A stretch of DNA of 64,000 nt from Halobaculum sp. CBA1158 (GCF_021431925.1 NZ_CP090371.1:2294001-2358000); one strand, 5' to 3'. Shown: positions 25,918-35,884, numbered from the stretch's first letter. Notes: generated by a model from the sequence alone, not told the origin. A program made the numbers and translations.

Positions 25918-26976
25918 CTACAGCTCGACTCGCGCCCCCGAAGCGGCCGACTCCTGGATCGCTTTGAGCGTCCGCATGTCGACGAGACCGTCGGCCCCGT
26001 CGGGCTCGATGTCGCCGTCCGAGAGGACCGCGTGCGCGAAGTAGTCGAACTCCTCGACGGTCTCGTCGGCCCCCGCGTCGGCGACGGCGACGCGACCCTC
26101 GGCCGTCTCGACGGTCACGTCCCGGGCGACGCCGGGCTGGAACGCCGACTCGACGGCGACGCGCCCGTCGCTTCCGAGCAGCTCCAGGAACGTGTGTTCG
26201 CGCCCGGAGAACGCCGCCGAGAAGCCGCCGACCCAGTCGTCGAACTCGACGCGGAAGTCGGCGTACTGGTCGACCTCGTCGAACGCCGGGTCGGGCGAGC
26301 GCGTCGTCGCGGAGACGGCGACCGGGTCGTCGCCCGCGAGGAAGCGCGCGGTGTTGAGCGGGTACACGCCCACGTCGTACAGCGCACCGCCCCCGGCCAG
26401 TCGGCCGTCGAGCCGCCATTGGTCGGGGTCGCGACCGCCCCCGAGCACGGGGAACGCGAAGTCGCCGGTGGCGCGTCGGAGGTCGCCGATCCCGCCGTCG
26501 GCGACGAACTCGCGAAGGCGTCGCATCACGGGGTCGGTCTGCATCCGGTAGGCGGTCATCAGGCGGACGCCGGCGTCCTCGCAGGCGGCGACGAGTTCCT
26601 CCGCGCGGGCGACGGTCGCCTCCAGCGGCTTCTCGCAGATCACGTGCTTGCCGTGGGACGCGGCCGTCCGGACGTGCGGCAGGTGCAGGCGATTCGGGGT
26701 GGCGACGTAGACGGCGTCGTACTCGTCGGTCGCCGCGCCCGCCTCGTACTCGTCGTAATCGACCGCTGTGACGCCGAACTCGTCGGCGAGGCTCGCGCGC
26801 TTGTCCGGGTCACCGCTGACGGCGACTGTCGCCTCGGCGTACCGCCCCTCGACTATCGCCGGGATGGAGACGCTGCGAGCGTAGTTGCCACAGCCGACGA
26901 TCGCCAGCCGGAGCGTGCCGGTCGCGTCGCCGTCCCAGTCGCGTCGTCGTGTTTCCGAGAGCGTCGTGTCGTACAC
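25918..26976 (-). CDS. Gfo/Idh/MocA family oxidoreductase
   Basis: The 352-residue enzyme has an N-terminal NAD(P)-binding Rossmann fold (LRLAIVGCGNYARSVSIPAI, then TVAVSGDPD) and the family's EKPL motif (HVICEKPLEATV), whose Lys takes part in catalysis. The C-terminal domain is the alpha/beta dimerisation and substrate domain. It is a dehydrogenase of a sugar or related polyol with unknown specificity. The GTG start at 26976 is chosen because the frame upstream to 27129 is Arg/Thr-rich and unlike the family, but a later start near LRLAIVG is possible. Confidence 0.85.
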   Translation of the reverse strand: MYDTTLSETRRRDWDGDATGTLRLAIVGCGNYARSVSIPAIVEGRYAEATVAVSGDPDKRASLADEFGVTAVDYDEYEAGAATDEYDAVYVATPNRLHLPHVRTAASHGKHVICEKPLEATVARAEELVAACEDAGVRLMTAYRMQTDPVMRRLREFVADGGIGDLRRATGDFAFPVLGGGRDPDQWRLDGRLAGGGALYDVGVYPLNTARFLAGDDPVAVSATTRSPDPAFDEVDQYADFRVEFDDWVGGFSAAFSGREHTFLELLGSDGRVAVESAFQPGVARDVTVETAEGRVAVADAGADETVEEFDYFAHAVLSDGDIEPDGADGLVDMRTLKAIQESAASGARVEL

Positions 26977-27489
26977 GCGCGTCCGATCGGCGCGTCCGGT
27001 GGTAAAACCGACCGTCCTCGTCTCACCCGCGCGCCCGGGAGTATCGAATTCGATATCTCGGAGGGAGCCTTGAAGTGGAGACCGCGCAGTCGTTTCGGTA
27101 CCGCGGGACCGAACCAGGCTCGGACACATCCCCCCAGCGTGTCCGGGCGTCCGACCCTTCGGGTCGATCCGGTTCGGCTTCGCGGGTCACGGGGCCTCGC
27201 GCCCCGCGCGAACCGGGGGCCGTCCGGGCGACGGCGACTTCGCCCATCCGCCCGGGGGGCCGGGGCAACTCCCGCTCCCACTCCCGTCCCCGGCCCGACG
27301 CTCCCGGCACCGCACCGAACGCACACCAACCGCACCACACCACACACGCCGCGTCCGCGTCGCTGTCGGCGTCTCACACCGCGCCGAGATCGCCGCGGAG
27401 CGGATTCCCGGCGGTTCGCCGGGGCGTCACGGGAGCGGATCTCCCCGCCAGGGGATCGACGCTACGATCCGGAGCGACCGCCGCGTCCC
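26977..27489. other. 513-base non-coding stretch
   Basis: The gap lies between the Gfo/Idh start and the aldehyde dehydrogenase end, both on the minus strand. It holds the presumed promoter of the Gfo/Idh gene and a C/A-rich run at about 27310-27355 (caccaaccgcaccacaccac). Open frames on both strands translate to Pro/Arg/Ser-rich sequence and are not credible. No repeat or RNA gene is seen. Confidence 0.45.
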
Positions 27490-29019
27490 TCAGTCGTCTT
27501 TCGTCTTGATGTCGGCCGAGAGGCCCTGCGCCATCTCGATGTCCTTGGAGTTGTTGAGCGTCCAGGCGGTCCGCTCGGTGACGGCCTCGATGACCTCGCG
27601 GGCGCTCGGGTAGCCGTTGCCGGACTTCTTCACGCCGCCGAAGGGGAGCTGGACCTCCGCGCCGATGCAGGGGAGGTTGCCGTACGCCAGCCCGACCTCG
27701 GCGTTGTCCCGGTAGTAGTTGATCTGGCGGTAGTCCTCGGAGATGACTGCGCCAGCCAGCCCGTAGTCGGTGTCGTTGTGGATCTCGACGGCCTCCTCGA
27801 TGTCGCCGCTGTACTTCAGCAGGGCGACGTGGGGACCGAACACCTCCTCGTGGGTGCACCGCAGGTCCTCGTGAGGGTCGGCCTCGTACACGAACGGCCC
27901 GACCCAATGGCCGTCCTCGTGCCCGTCGGGGATCTCGTCGTCGTCCAGTTCCTCGCGGTCGACGAGCACGTTCACGCCCTCGTCCTTCGCGAGCTGGTTG
28001 TACTTCGAGACCTTCTCTTTGTGTTCCGGTTCGATGAGCGGCCCCATGAACGTATTCTCGTCGAGCGGGTCGCCGACGGCGACGGACCTCGCGTTGTCGA
28101 CGAACCGCTCTTTGAACTCGTCGTACACGTCCTCATGGACGATCAGCCGCTCGGAGGAGACGCAGCGCTGGCCGGTCGTCTTGAAGCTCGACATCACGGC
28201 CGAGTGGACCGCCACGTCGAGGTCGGCGTTCTCCGTGATCACGATGCCGTTCTTTCCGCCCATCTCGCAGGCCGCGAGCTTGCCCGGCTCCCCGCCGACC
28301 TTGCCGGCGATCTCGTGACCGACCTCCGCCGAGCCCGTGAACAGCACCGTGTCGACGCGGTCGTCCTCGACGATCGCGTTGCCGGCGTCGCCGTACCCCT
28401 GCACGAGGTTGAACACGCCGTCGGGGACGCCCGCGTCCTCGAACATCTCCGCGAGGATCTGCGCGCACCACGGCGTCTGCTCGGCGGGCTTGAACACGAC
28501 CGTGTTGCCCTCGACGAGCGCGACGGCCATGTGCCAGAACGGGATGGCGACGGGGAAGTTCCACGGCGTGATACACCCCACCACGCCCCGGGGTTTCCGC
28601 CGCATGTAGGCGTCCTTGCTCGGGATCTCCGAGGGGACCACGTCGCCCTTGGGGTGGCGGGCGTCGCCGGCGGCCCACTCGACCATGTGCCACGCCTCGG
28701 TCACGTCGGCTTTCCCCTCGGAGATCTCCTTGCCGCACTCCATCGTCACGATCTCGCCGAGCTCCTCGTGGCGCTCCTTGAGCTCGTGGTAGATGTCCCA
28801 GAGGTACTCCGCGCGGTCGATGTGAGAGAGTTCCTTCCACTCCTCGAACGCCTCGTCGGCGGCCGCGACCGCGCGCTCGACGTCGGCCTCGGTGCCGCGG
28901 CGGAACTCGCCGAGCTCCTCGCCGTTGGCGGGGTTCTCGCTGGCGAACGTCTCGTCGCCCGTGCCGTCGGTCCACTCGCCGTCGATGTAGTGCTGGTAGA
29001 CGCCCTCGTCTCGACTCAT
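27490..29019 (-). CDS. NAD(P)-dependent aldehyde dehydrogenase
   Basis: The 509-residue enzyme (ATG 29019) shows the full aldehyde dehydrogenase pattern: oxyanion Asn154 in TPWNFP, Lys178 in VVFKPAEQTP, the nucleotide-binding FTGSAEVG, general base Glu252 in ACEMGGKNG, nucleophile Cys286 in GQRCVSS, and EEVFGPHVA. It oxidises an aldehyde to its acid in the cytosol. The haloarchaeal subgroup may act on semialdehydes, but nothing nearby identifies the substrate. An ATG 18 bases upstream is an alternative start. Confidence 0.93.
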   Translation of the reverse strand: MSRDEGVYQHYIDGEWTDGTGDETFASENPANGEELGEFRRGTEADVERAVAAADEAFEEWKELSHIDRAEYLWDIYHELKERHEELGEIVTMECGKEISEGKADVTEAWHMVEWAAGDARHPKGDVVPSEIPSKDAYMRRKPRGVVGCITPWNFPVAIPFWHMAVALVEGNTVVFKPAEQTPWCAQILAEMFEDAGVPDGVFNLVQGYGDAGNAIVEDDRVDTVLFTGSAEVGHEIAGKVGGEPGKLAACEMGGKNGIVITENADLDVAVHSAVMSSFKTTGQRCVSSERLIVHEDVYDEFKERFVDNARSVAVGDPLDENTFMGPLIEPEHKEKVSKYNQLAKDEGVNVLVDREELDDDEIPDGHEDGHWVGPFVYEADPHEDLRCTHEEVFGPHVALLKYSGDIEEAVEIHNDTDYGLAGAVISEDYRQINYYRDNAEVGLAYGNLPCIGAEVQLPFGGVKKSGNGYPSAREVIEAVTERTAWTLNNSKDIEMAQGLSADIKTKDD

Positions 29020-29199
29020 GGGCAAATCTTGCGCCACCGGCGTGATATAGGTGCGGGAAAGCCGGCGGTCGCCCGCGACGATCGCGTCTCCTGCCCCGTA
29101 TCTCGCGATACCACGTCCGCCGGCGCTGTCGCCGCGGCGGATTTCCGTCGGTCGGCGACCGCCGTAAGAGTCTTTCGTCGCCGCGGCCTCGACGCGACC

Positions 29200-29661
29200 A
29201 TGCCCGGCACCGACGCGGAACCCGAGTCGCTCACCATGGATCTGCCGGAGTCGGTCGACGAACCGGCGCTCCGGCGCGTGAAGACCGTCGCGCGCGTGAT
29301 GGACGAGGCCGTCCGGATCCCGGGAACGAACACGTGGGTCGGTCTCGACCCCGTGTTGGGGGTCGTTCCTGGCGCGGGCGACGCGGTCGCCGCCGGCGTC
29401 TCGCTGTACGTCGTCGCGGAGGCCGCGTACCTCGGCGTCCCGCTGACCACGGTCGTCCGCATGCTCGCGAACGTCGCCGCCGACGCGGCGCTCGGGTCGG
29501 TCCCCGTGGTCGGCCCGCTGTTCGACGCGGTGATCAAGGCGAACACGTGGAACGTCTCCTACCTGGAGGAGTTCGTCGCGAACGAGTCGACCGACCGGTC
29601 GGGCGACTCCGGCCGGGAGGACGACCGCGACCCCGTCACGATCGAAGTCACCGAGGGGTAG
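29200..29661 (+). CDS. DUF4112 family membrane-associated protein
   Basis: The 153-residue protein contains [38 protein letters not shown], the characteristic DUF4112 block with IPG..VGLDP..GLIPG..D, then two hydrophobic segments and ANTWN near the end. It is predicted to be an integral or peripheral membrane protein of unknown function, found in archaea and bacteria. The C-terminal 25 residues are an acidic tail. The open frame continues far upstream through antisense DNA, but translation should start at ATG 29200, divergent from aldehyde dehydrogenase. Confidence 0.85.
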   Translation: MPGTDAEPESLTMDLPESVDEPALRRVKTVARVMDEAVRIPGTNTWVGLDPVLGVVPGAGDAVAAGVSLYVVAEAAYLGVPLTTVVRMLANVAADAALGSVPVVGPLFDAVIKANTWNVSYLEEFVANESTDRSGDSGREDDRDPVTIEVTEG

Positions 29662-29705
29662 CGGTCGCGGTCACGGTCACCCGTCGACCGCACGCTGCTG
29701 GAGCC

Positions 29706-29765
29706 TCGTTGCACCCGTCCTCGCTGCACCCGTCCTCGCCGCACCCGTCCTACCTACACCCGGCC
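29706..29765. repeat. 15-bp tandem repeat, four copies
   Basis: The unit tcgctgcacccgtcc occurs at 29706, 29721, 29736 and, more diverged, 29751. It occupies the gap between the DUF4112 stop and the convergent kinase gene. Confidence 0.85.
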
Positions 29766-29783
29766 GCCCTGCTCGCCCGCGCT

Positions 29784-30635
29784 CTACGGCTCACGACGGT
29801 CGACGTTCGCGTCCGCGGTCCCGCCCCGTTCGACCGCCCGTTTCTCGATCTCCCCCTTCAGCGTCGGCGCGTCGAAGTCGTGGTCCGGGCGGATGGCGAC
29901 GAAGTCGAGGTACTCGCGCGCGGCCAGCACGTCCTCGGGCGGGTACGCCGACAGCGCCGCCGCCACCGCGTCGCCCGCGCCGATCAGCGGCTCCAGCGCC
30001 GCGAGCCCGCACGCCAGGTCGTACTCGCGGGCGTCGAGCGCGCCCGGCTCGCGGACGCTCGTCGCGTCGATGAAGTAGAGCTCGTCCTCGAGGATCAGGA
30101 CGTTCTCGGCCCGGAGGTCGCCGTGGGCGAGTCCGTGGTCGTGAAGGCGAGCGAGCGCGCGAAACAGCTCGGACGCGAGGCCGCGCTCGGTCCCCGGGTC
30201 GAGTTCGTCGAGCGGACGGAACGCCGGGAGGTACTCCACGACCAGCACGCCGAGGCCGTCGATCGACAGCGCCTCCACCGGCTCGGGGGCGTTGACGCCG
30301 ATGGCGCGCATCTCCCGGGTCGCCTCCAGTTCGTGGCGGGCCATCTCCGCGGGCGTCCCGAAGTGCTCGAAGAACCCCTCGGTGCCCGAGGAGAACGCCC
30401 CGACGTTGCGGCCGGCGGTGAACAGCGCGTGCACGACCGAGTTCTGTCGGCTCACCACCTTCACGAAGTAGTCGTCGCCGCCGGCGTGCAGGATGAACGG
30501 CGTCGACAGCCAGTTGTCGGCGTCGAGGAACTCCACGCGCGCGCTCCCGTCGCCGTAGCGGCCGGCGAGGTCGCGCGCGACCGTCTCCAGGCGATCCCAC
30601 TCGACGGTGCCGCGGAGGAGACGCTGGAGGTCCAT
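29784..30635 (-). CDS. RIO-like serine/threonine protein kinase homologue
   Basis: The 283-residue protein contains kinase landmarks: Lys59 in DYFVKVVSR, a mid-domain LVVEYLP hinge, catalytic loop [15 protein letters not shown] with Asp173, and a metal-binding FIDATS in place of DFG. The HGD..xxN and xID forms are those of RIO and related atypical kinases rather than classical eukaryotic-type kinases. It lacks a winged-helix RIO2 domain. The C-terminal 80 residues form a helical bundle. Targets are unknown. It is divergent from the acyl-CoA dehydrogenase gene. Confidence 0.8.
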   Translation of the reverse strand: MDLQRLLRGTVEWDRLETVARDLAGRYGDGSARVEFLDADNWLSTPFILHAGGDDYFVKVVSRQNSVVHALFTAGRNVGAFSSGTEGFFEHFGTPAEMARHELEATREMRAIGVNAPEPVEALSIDGLGVLVVEYLPAFRPLDELDPGTERGLASELFRALARLHDHGLAHGDLRAENVLILEDELYFIDATSVREPGALDAREYDLACGLAALEPLIGAGDAVAAALSAYPPEDVLAAREYLDFVAIRPDHDFDAPTLKGEIEKRAVERGGTADANVDRREP

Positions 30636-30767
30636 GCCGTGATGCGTAGGCGAGCGACGCTGATAAATCGTTGTGAGCGAACGCCGCCTGGCGGGACCCG
30701 GGCGCGGATATTGCACCAACCGCAAGCCATCGAAACAGGTATTCCGGACGCCGCCCGTGCATCGGAC

Positions 30768-31907
30768 ATGAACTTCGATCTGCCCGCGGAACACCGGATG
30801 ATCCGCGACCAAGTCCGCGAGTTCTGCGAGGAGGAGATCGCCCCCATCGCCCAGGAGATCGAGGACGAACACCGCTTCCCGGCGGAGATATTCGATCAGC
30901 TCGGGGGGCTCGACGTGATGGGCGTCCCGATCACAGAGGAGTACGGGGGCCTCGGCGGCGACACCCTCATGTACTCGGTCGTCGCCGAGGAACTCGGCCG
31001 CGTCTCCGGCGGTATCGGACTCTCGTACGTGGCACACACCTCGCTCGGCTCGAAGCCGATCGAGCTGTTCGGCACCGACGAACAGAAGGAGGAGTGGCTT
31101 CGCCCGCTCGCGACGGGTGAGGGGATCGGCGCGTGGGCGCTCACCGAACCCGACTCGGGGTCGGACGCCTCCGACATGGACACGACGGCCGAGAAGGACG
31201 GCGACGAGTGGATGCTGAACGGCACGAAGCAGTTCATCACGAACGCCAGCGTCGCCAACTCTGTGCTCGTGAAGGCCGTCACCGACCCCGAGGCGGGTTA
31301 CGACGGCATCTCGACGTTCATCGTCGACCCCGACGACGACGGCTTCGAGGTGACGACCGTCTGGGACAAGATGGGCCTGAACTGCTCGCCGACCTGCGAG
31401 ATCCAGTTGAGCGACGTGCGGATCCCCGAGGACCGCCTGCTCGGCGAGGAGGGCGAGGGGTGGACGCAGACGATGAAGACGCTGGACGGCGGCCGGATAT
31501 CCATCGCCGCGCTGTCGACGGGGCTCGCGCAGGGGGCCTACGAGGCGGCCGAGGAGTACGCCGGCGAGCGCGAGCAGTTCGGCCAGCCCATCTCGAAGTT
31601 CGACGCCGTCCGCGACATGGTCGTCGACATGCACCGCAAGACCGAGCGCGCGCGTCTGCTCACTCACAAGGCCGCGACGATGTACGACGACGGCGAGGAC
31701 GTGACGCGCGCGTCGGCGCTCGCCAAACTCGACGCCAGCGAGGCGGCCCGCGAGGTCGCCGAGGACTCGGTACAGGTCCACGGCGGCTACGGTTACACCA
31801 CCGACTTCCCGCCCCAGCGGTTCTACCGCGACGCGAAGCTGATGGAGATCGGAGAGGGAACCAGCGAGATCCAACACCTCATCATCGGTCGCGAACTCGG
31901 CCTCTAG
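30768..31907 (+). CDS. acyl-CoA dehydrogenase
   Basis: The 379-residue flavoenzyme begins [23 protein letters not shown]. It has the family signatures [23 protein letters not shown] (FAD and substrate contact), [19 protein letters not shown], and a C-terminal [20 protein letters not shown] followed by GEGTSEIQ with the catalytic Glu region of short-chain members. It introduces a trans-2 double bond into an acyl-CoA with electrons passed to ETF. The chain-length specificity is unknown. The ATG at 30768 matches the family N-terminus. Confidence 0.92.
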   Translation: MNFDLPAEHRMIRDQVREFCEEEIAPIAQEIEDEHRFPAEIFDQLGGLDVMGVPITEEYGGLGGDTLMYSVVAEELGRVSGGIGLSYVAHTSLGSKPIELFGTDEQKEEWLRPLATGEGIGAWALTEPDSGSDASDMDTTAEKDGDEWMLNGTKQFITNASVANSVLVKAVTDPEAGYDGISTFIVDPDDDGFEVTTVWDKMGLNCSPTCEIQLSDVRIPEDRLLGEEGEGWTQTMKTLDGGRISIAALSTGLAQGAYEAAEEYAGEREQFGQPISKFDAVRDMVVDMHRKTERARLLTHKAATMYDDGEDVTRASALAKLDASEAAREVAEDSVQVHGGYGYTTDFPPQRFYRDAKLMEIGEGTSEIQHLIIGRELGL

Positions 31908-31980
31908 CTCGCCCGACCCGGCGGAGCGAGACGGGCCGGATCGAGCGGTTGATCCTCGTGAGGGCGGTTCGAAAATCGGG

Positions 31981-32005
31981 GCTGATAATTTCATCAGCGT
32001 CTTTT
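31981..32005 (+). terminator. hairpin plus T tract after the acyl-CoA dehydrogenase gene
   Basis: The arms gctgat and atcagc flank aatttc, and a T5 tract follows at 32001-32005. The element is 74 bases after the stop and about 40 bases before the histidine kinase start. It could therefore be a terminator, or an operator or promoter element of the kinase gene. Confidence 0.45.
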
Positions 32006-32042
32006 TGCGTGGTACTGCAGCAGCATACGAGGACGACCGGTA

Positions 32043-34316
32043 ATGGATCACATATCCGACATCGTGGTCGGGGTCACCTTCGCCGCGGCGCTGGCGTCCA
32101 CAGCGACGGGAACGGTCGCGTATCTTCGGACTCGCGAACGCGCGGACCACGCCGGGACGGCGTTCGTCGCCGTCATGTACGGGGCGGCGCTGTGGGCCGC
32201 GCTGCTTGGGGCTCAGCTGCTCGCCGGGACGACACCGCTCGGGCGGGCGCTGTTTCGACTCAAGTGGGCCGCGGGAGCGCCCGTCGTGACGACCGCCCTG
32301 CTGTTCGCGCTGTACTACACGGGCCGCGGTGGGTGGGTGACCCGCCGACGGGCGGCCCTGCTGGCGGTCGAGCCCGCGGCGGCGGCGGCCCTGTTCGTGC
32401 TCGACCCTGGCGGGGTGATGTTCTCGTCCGTCGCCGAGCGGACGGTCTACGGCATGGCGATGCTCGTCGAGTCGCCGGGGGTCGGCTTCCTGGTCCACTT
32501 CGGGTACTGCCTGCTGATCGGCACAGCTTTCGTGATGCTGTTGGCGGAGGCGGCGTTCACCTCGTCGGGACCGTACCGACTGCAAGCGATGACGCTCGCG
32601 GCGGGGGCGACGATCCCGCTGTCGACCGAACTCGCGTTCATCCTCGACCCCCCGGGCGTGCCGCCGTTCGACATGACGCCGATAGCCTTCGGGGCGGTCG
32701 CCGTGCTCCAGTTGATCGCGATGTATCGATTCGCCCTCTTCGACGTGGCACCCGTCGCCCACGAGACGGTGTTCGGCGGCCTCGACGACGCCATCGTCGT
32801 CGTCGACGAGTCCGATCGGGTGCTCGAGACGAACCCGGCCGCGCGCGAGGCGTTCGACCTCGCGGGCGACGGCGTCGGTCGCGACGCGCGAGCGGTGCTC
32901 CCCGACGATCCCGGCACCGAAGATCTCCTCGACGGCGACGACGCGGAGGTGACGCTCGACGACGGCGACGGCGAACTCGTCGTCGCCGGCGACCGCGACC
33001 CGACCTACTTCGAGGCGACGTGTGAACCGCTGGGCCGCGAGGGCGTCAGGCTCCTCGTCTTTCGCGACGTGACCGAGCGCACGCGCGTCGAGCGCCGCTA
33101 CCGGGCGTACGTCGAGCACGCCGACGACATCGTCGCCGTCGCGGACGCCGACGGCGTGTTACACTACGTGAGCCCGGCGGTGGAGGGGGTCCTCGGCTAC
33201 GACGCCGACGACATCGAGGGGGAGGTCCTCACCGAGTACATCCACCCCGACGACCGCCGGAGCGTCGCCGAGCCGTTCGTCGCCAGCCTGGAGAACCCCG
33301 GCGGGACCGTCCGGATGACGTTCCGCGTCCGGCACGCGAACGGCGGCTGGCGGACGCTCGACGGGGTCGCCGTCAACCGGTTTCACGACCCTCACGTCGG
33401 CGGCTACCTCATGACGCTGCGCGACGAGACGCGCCGCGACAGGTACGAACAGCGGCTCCGGGTGCTCACTAGGGTGCTTCGACACGACCTGCGCAACGAA
33501 CTGAACGTCGTGCTCGGCTACGCAGACGTGATCGGCGCGGAGGCCGACGACCGGACCGGCGAGCACGTCGAGAGCATCCGCCGGGCGGCCGAGCGGCTGG
33601 CGTCGCTGGGCGAACGCGTCCGCGGCGTCGACCAGACGCTCAGAAGCGCCGACCACGGCGGCCGACCCGTTTCCGTGACCGCCGTCGTCGAGCGCGTCGC
33701 CGAGCGCGCCCGCGACCGGTTTCCAGACGCCGAGGTGCGCGTCGACGGCGACGACGGCGACGACGGCGACGCGATCGCGTACGCCGACGAACTGCTCGCC
33801 ACGGCCGCCTGGAACGCCGTCGAGAACGCCGTCCGTCACCACGACGGCGACCGACCGCGGGTGCTGTTGTCGACCCGTCGCGACGGCGACGCCGTCGAGC
33901 TCCGGATCGCCGACAACGGATCCGGCATCCCCGACGAGGACCGCGAGGCGGTCGAGTCGGGCCACGAGACGCAGCTGCAACACGCCAGCGGGATCGGGCT
34001 GTGGCTCGTCCGGTGGATCGTCGACGGCGTCGACGGGGAGCTGGCGTTCGCCATCGACGACCCCGACCCCGACCCGTTCGACGACACCGGGACGGTCGTC
34101 GTGCTTCGGTTCCGAGCGGTCGAAGACGGCCGCGAGCCGGACCCGGCCGCCGAGCAGATCGACCCGTGGGGCGTGGCGAGCGCCGGGGCGGGACACGCCG
34201 ATGGCGGCGACGACGGGTGGCACCCCCCGACAGAGAGCCAACGGGACGGCCCGACCGGCGACGTGCGTGAGGCCCCGATGCGGAACGGTGAGCCGACCGG
34301 CACACGCGACGACTGA
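32043..34316 (+). CDS. sensor histidine kinase with 7TM, two PAS domains and HATPase
   Basis: The 757-residue protein has seven hydrophobic helices at about 5-232, matching the N-terminal 7TM sensory domain of archaeal kinases. PAS-like domains follow at about 243-345 and 352-465 (second with HPDDRRSVAE). The HisKA helix has RVLRHDLRNELNVV with phospho-acceptor His481, and the ATPase domain has NAVENAVRHH, DNGSGIP and SGIGLWLVRW. The last 50 residues are an acidic, low-complexity tail. It should sense membrane or intracellular signals and pass phosphate to an unlinked response regulator; none is adjacent. Confidence 0.9.
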   Translation: MDHISDIVVGVTFAAALASTATGTVAYLRTRERADHAGTAFVAVMYGAALWAALLGAQLLAGTTPLGRALFRLKWAAGAPVVTTALLFALYYTGRGGWVTRRRAALLAVEPAAAAALFVLDPGGVMFSSVAERTVYGMAMLVESPGVGFLVHFGYCLLIGTAFVMLLAEAAFTSSGPYRLQAMTLAAGATIPLSTELAFILDPPGVPPFDMTPIAFGAVAVLQLIAMYRFALFDVAPVAHETVFGGLDDAIVVVDESDRVLETNPAAREAFDLAGDGVGRDARAVLPDDPGTEDLLDGDDAEVTLDDGDGELVVAGDRDPTYFEATCEPLGREGVRLLVFRDVTERTRVERRYRAYVEHADDIVAVADADGVLHYVSPAVEGVLGYDADDIEGEVLTEYIHPDDRRSVAEPFVASLENPGGTVRMTFRVRHANGGWRTLDGVAVNRFHDPHVGGYLMTLRDETRRDRYEQRLRVLTRVLRHDLRNELNVVLGYADVIGAEADDRTGEHVESIRRAAERLASLGERVRGVDQTLRSADHGGRPVSVTAVVERVAERARDRFPDAEVRVDGDDGDDGDAIAYADELLATAAWNAVENAVRHHDGDRPRVLLSTRRDGDAVELRIADNGSGIPDEDREAVESGHETQLQHASGIGLWLVRWIVDGVDGELAFAIDDPDPDPFDDTGTVVVLRFRAVEDGREPDPAAEQIDPWGVASAGAGHADGGDDGWHPPTESQRDGPTGDVREAPMRNGEPTGTRDD

Positions 34317-34351
34317 CGCGCTCGGGGGCGTCCCCCCGGTCGTCCGTCCAC

Positions 34352-34729
34352 CTACTCCGATTTCTCGGCGACGAACACCAGCGGCTCCCAGTCCCCGCGC
34401 TCCTCGGGGACCAGGTCGGCCGCGTCGGTGAACGCCCGGTCGTGGGTCGCCCGCGCGGCCGCCAGCACGGCCGCGGAGGCGTCGAGCCTCGCGGCGAACT
34501 CCCGCCACACGCGGGGCGGCACGAGGAGGTGATAGACGCGCCCCTCGCGCCTGACGAGCGGGTCGTAGTCGAAGGCTCGTCGGTACTCGAAGACGAGGTC
34601 GGCGACCCCCGGGTACGCCCGCACGTCCGACTGCATCCGCGCGAGCGCCTCGCGGAGCGCCGCCGGGTCGACGCCGGCGTCCGCGGCCGCCTCGTCGACG
34701 TATCCCTCCAGGGGTCCCAGCCCGTCCAT
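34352..34729 (-). CDS. conserved-looking hypothetical protein (125 aa)
   Basis: From ATG 34729 the protein reads MDGLGPLEGYVDEAAADAGVDP... and is soluble and alpha/beta in character, with YRRAFDYDPLVRREGRVYHLLVP in the middle and a C-terminal WEPLVFVAEKSE strand. Composition and third-position GC are typical of the genome. I do not recognise the family. It is divergent from the PfkB kinase gene. Confidence 0.7.
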   Translation of the reverse strand: MDGLGPLEGYVDEAAADAGVDPAALREALARMQSDVRAYPGVADLVFEYRRAFDYDPLVRREGRVYHLLVPPRVWREFAARLDASAAVLAAARATHDRAFTDAADLVPEERGDWEPLVFVAEKSE

Positions 34730-34912
34730 GTCCCGGGATGGCCCCGGGGCGGCATGAGCGTTCGGTCGCAGGGAGCCGACCCCGCCGACGGCTCCGGCGA
34801 CCGGTCCGAGGGCGGGTCGGAGGGTCGAAGTACCGGCCGGCCGGATCGCGGGTATGCAGCACGGAACGGTCGTCGGGTCCGCGGGCTCGGTCGCACGGGA
34901 GGGGCCGGGAGC

Positions 34913-35860
34913 GTGAGCCGACTCGTGGTCGGCGAGTGTATCGTCGACCTCCACCCTGCGGGTGGCGAGCGAGGGGACGACGAGCACGCCTATCTCCGCC
35001 GCCCGGGCGGCGCGCCCGCGAACGTCGCGGTCGGACTCGCGCGCCTCGGGGAGCCGCCGGCGCTGTGGACCCGCCTGGGCGACGACGCGCTCGGCGACTT
35101 TCTCGCGGCGACGCTCCGGGAGGCGGGGATCCCGGAGACGCACGTCGAGCGCGACCCGGACGCCCCGACGGGGCTGTCGCTCGTCTCGCTGGACGCCGAC
35201 GGCGACCGCTCGTTCTCGCTGTACCTCGACGGCACCGCGAGCACGCGGCTGGAGCCGGGGCGAGTCGACGACGCGGCGCTTGCGTCGCTCGACTGGCTCC
35301 ACGTCGGCGGGGTCGAACTCGCCCACGAGTCGTCGCGCTCGGCGGTGTTCGACCTGCTCGATCGCGCCCCCAGCGAGGTCACCGTCTCGTTCGACCCGAA
35401 CGCCCGGCCGTCGCTGTGGACGACGTTCGACTACGCGGAGACGCTCTCGCGGGCGCTCGAGCGCGTCGACGTGTTCGTCGCCAGCGTCGAGGACCTGCGC
35501 CCCGCCGGCTACGAGGGCGCGCCGCCCGCGCTCGCCGACCGGATCGTCGCCGGCGACGACGGCCCGCACACGGCGCTCCTCACCCGCGGCGCGGACGGCG
35601 CGTGCGCCCGGTCGAGCGCCGACGCGCCGTGGGGGGCCGGGCGAGCCGACCACGCGGGCTTCGAGGCGTCCGTCGTCGACACCACGGGAGCCGGAGACGC
35701 CTTCACGGCCGGCGCGATCGCGGCGCTGGACGGGGGGGCCGACCTCCCGGCGGCGCTTCGCTTCGGAAACGCGGTCGGCGCGCGGGCGACGACCGCGCGA
35801 GGCGCGATGGCCGCGCTCCCGACCCGCGCGGAGGTCGAGGCGTTCCTCGACGACCGATAG
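34913..35860 (+). CDS. PfkB-family carbohydrate kinase
   Basis: The 315-residue enzyme has signature 1 in RRPGGAPANVAVGLARLG and signature 2 in DTTGAGDAFTAGAIAALDGG with the catalytic Asp. The GTG start at 34913 gives MSRLVVGECIVDLHP, the usual first strand. It phosphorylates a sugar or nucleoside with ATP. Close relatives include fructokinases and KDG kinases, and the specificity cannot be assigned. No sugar-pathway genes are adjacent; an MFS transporter gene converges on it. Confidence 0.88.
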   Translation: MSRLVVGECIVDLHPAGGERGDDEHAYLRRPGGAPANVAVGLARLGEPPALWTRLGDDALGDFLAATLREAGIPETHVERDPDAPTGLSLVSLDADGDRSFSLYLDGTASTRLEPGRVDDAALASLDWLHVGGVELAHESSRSAVFDLLDRAPSEVTVSFDPNARPSLWTTFDYAETLSRALERVDVFVASVEDLRPAGYEGAPPALADRIVAGDDGPHTALLTRGADGACARSSADAPWGAGRADHAGFEASVVDTTGAGDAFTAGAIAALDGGADLPAALRFGNAVGARATTARGAMAALPTRAEVEAFLDDR

Positions 35861-35884
35861 CGACCCCGGCGTCGCGCCCCCGGC

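Noticed and set aside
25633-29661. A 4-kb open frame on the plus strand (over 1300 codons)
   Set aside because: Most of it is antisense to the Gfo/Idh and aldehyde dehydrogenase genes, and its translation lacks any family pattern. Only the last 153 codons (from 29200) are a real gene. GC-rich DNA with few stop codons makes such frames common.
29784-33119. An 1100-codon minus-strand frame
   Set aside because: Beyond the kinase start at 30635 it is antisense to the acyl-CoA dehydrogenase and the histidine kinase genes, and has no family signal.
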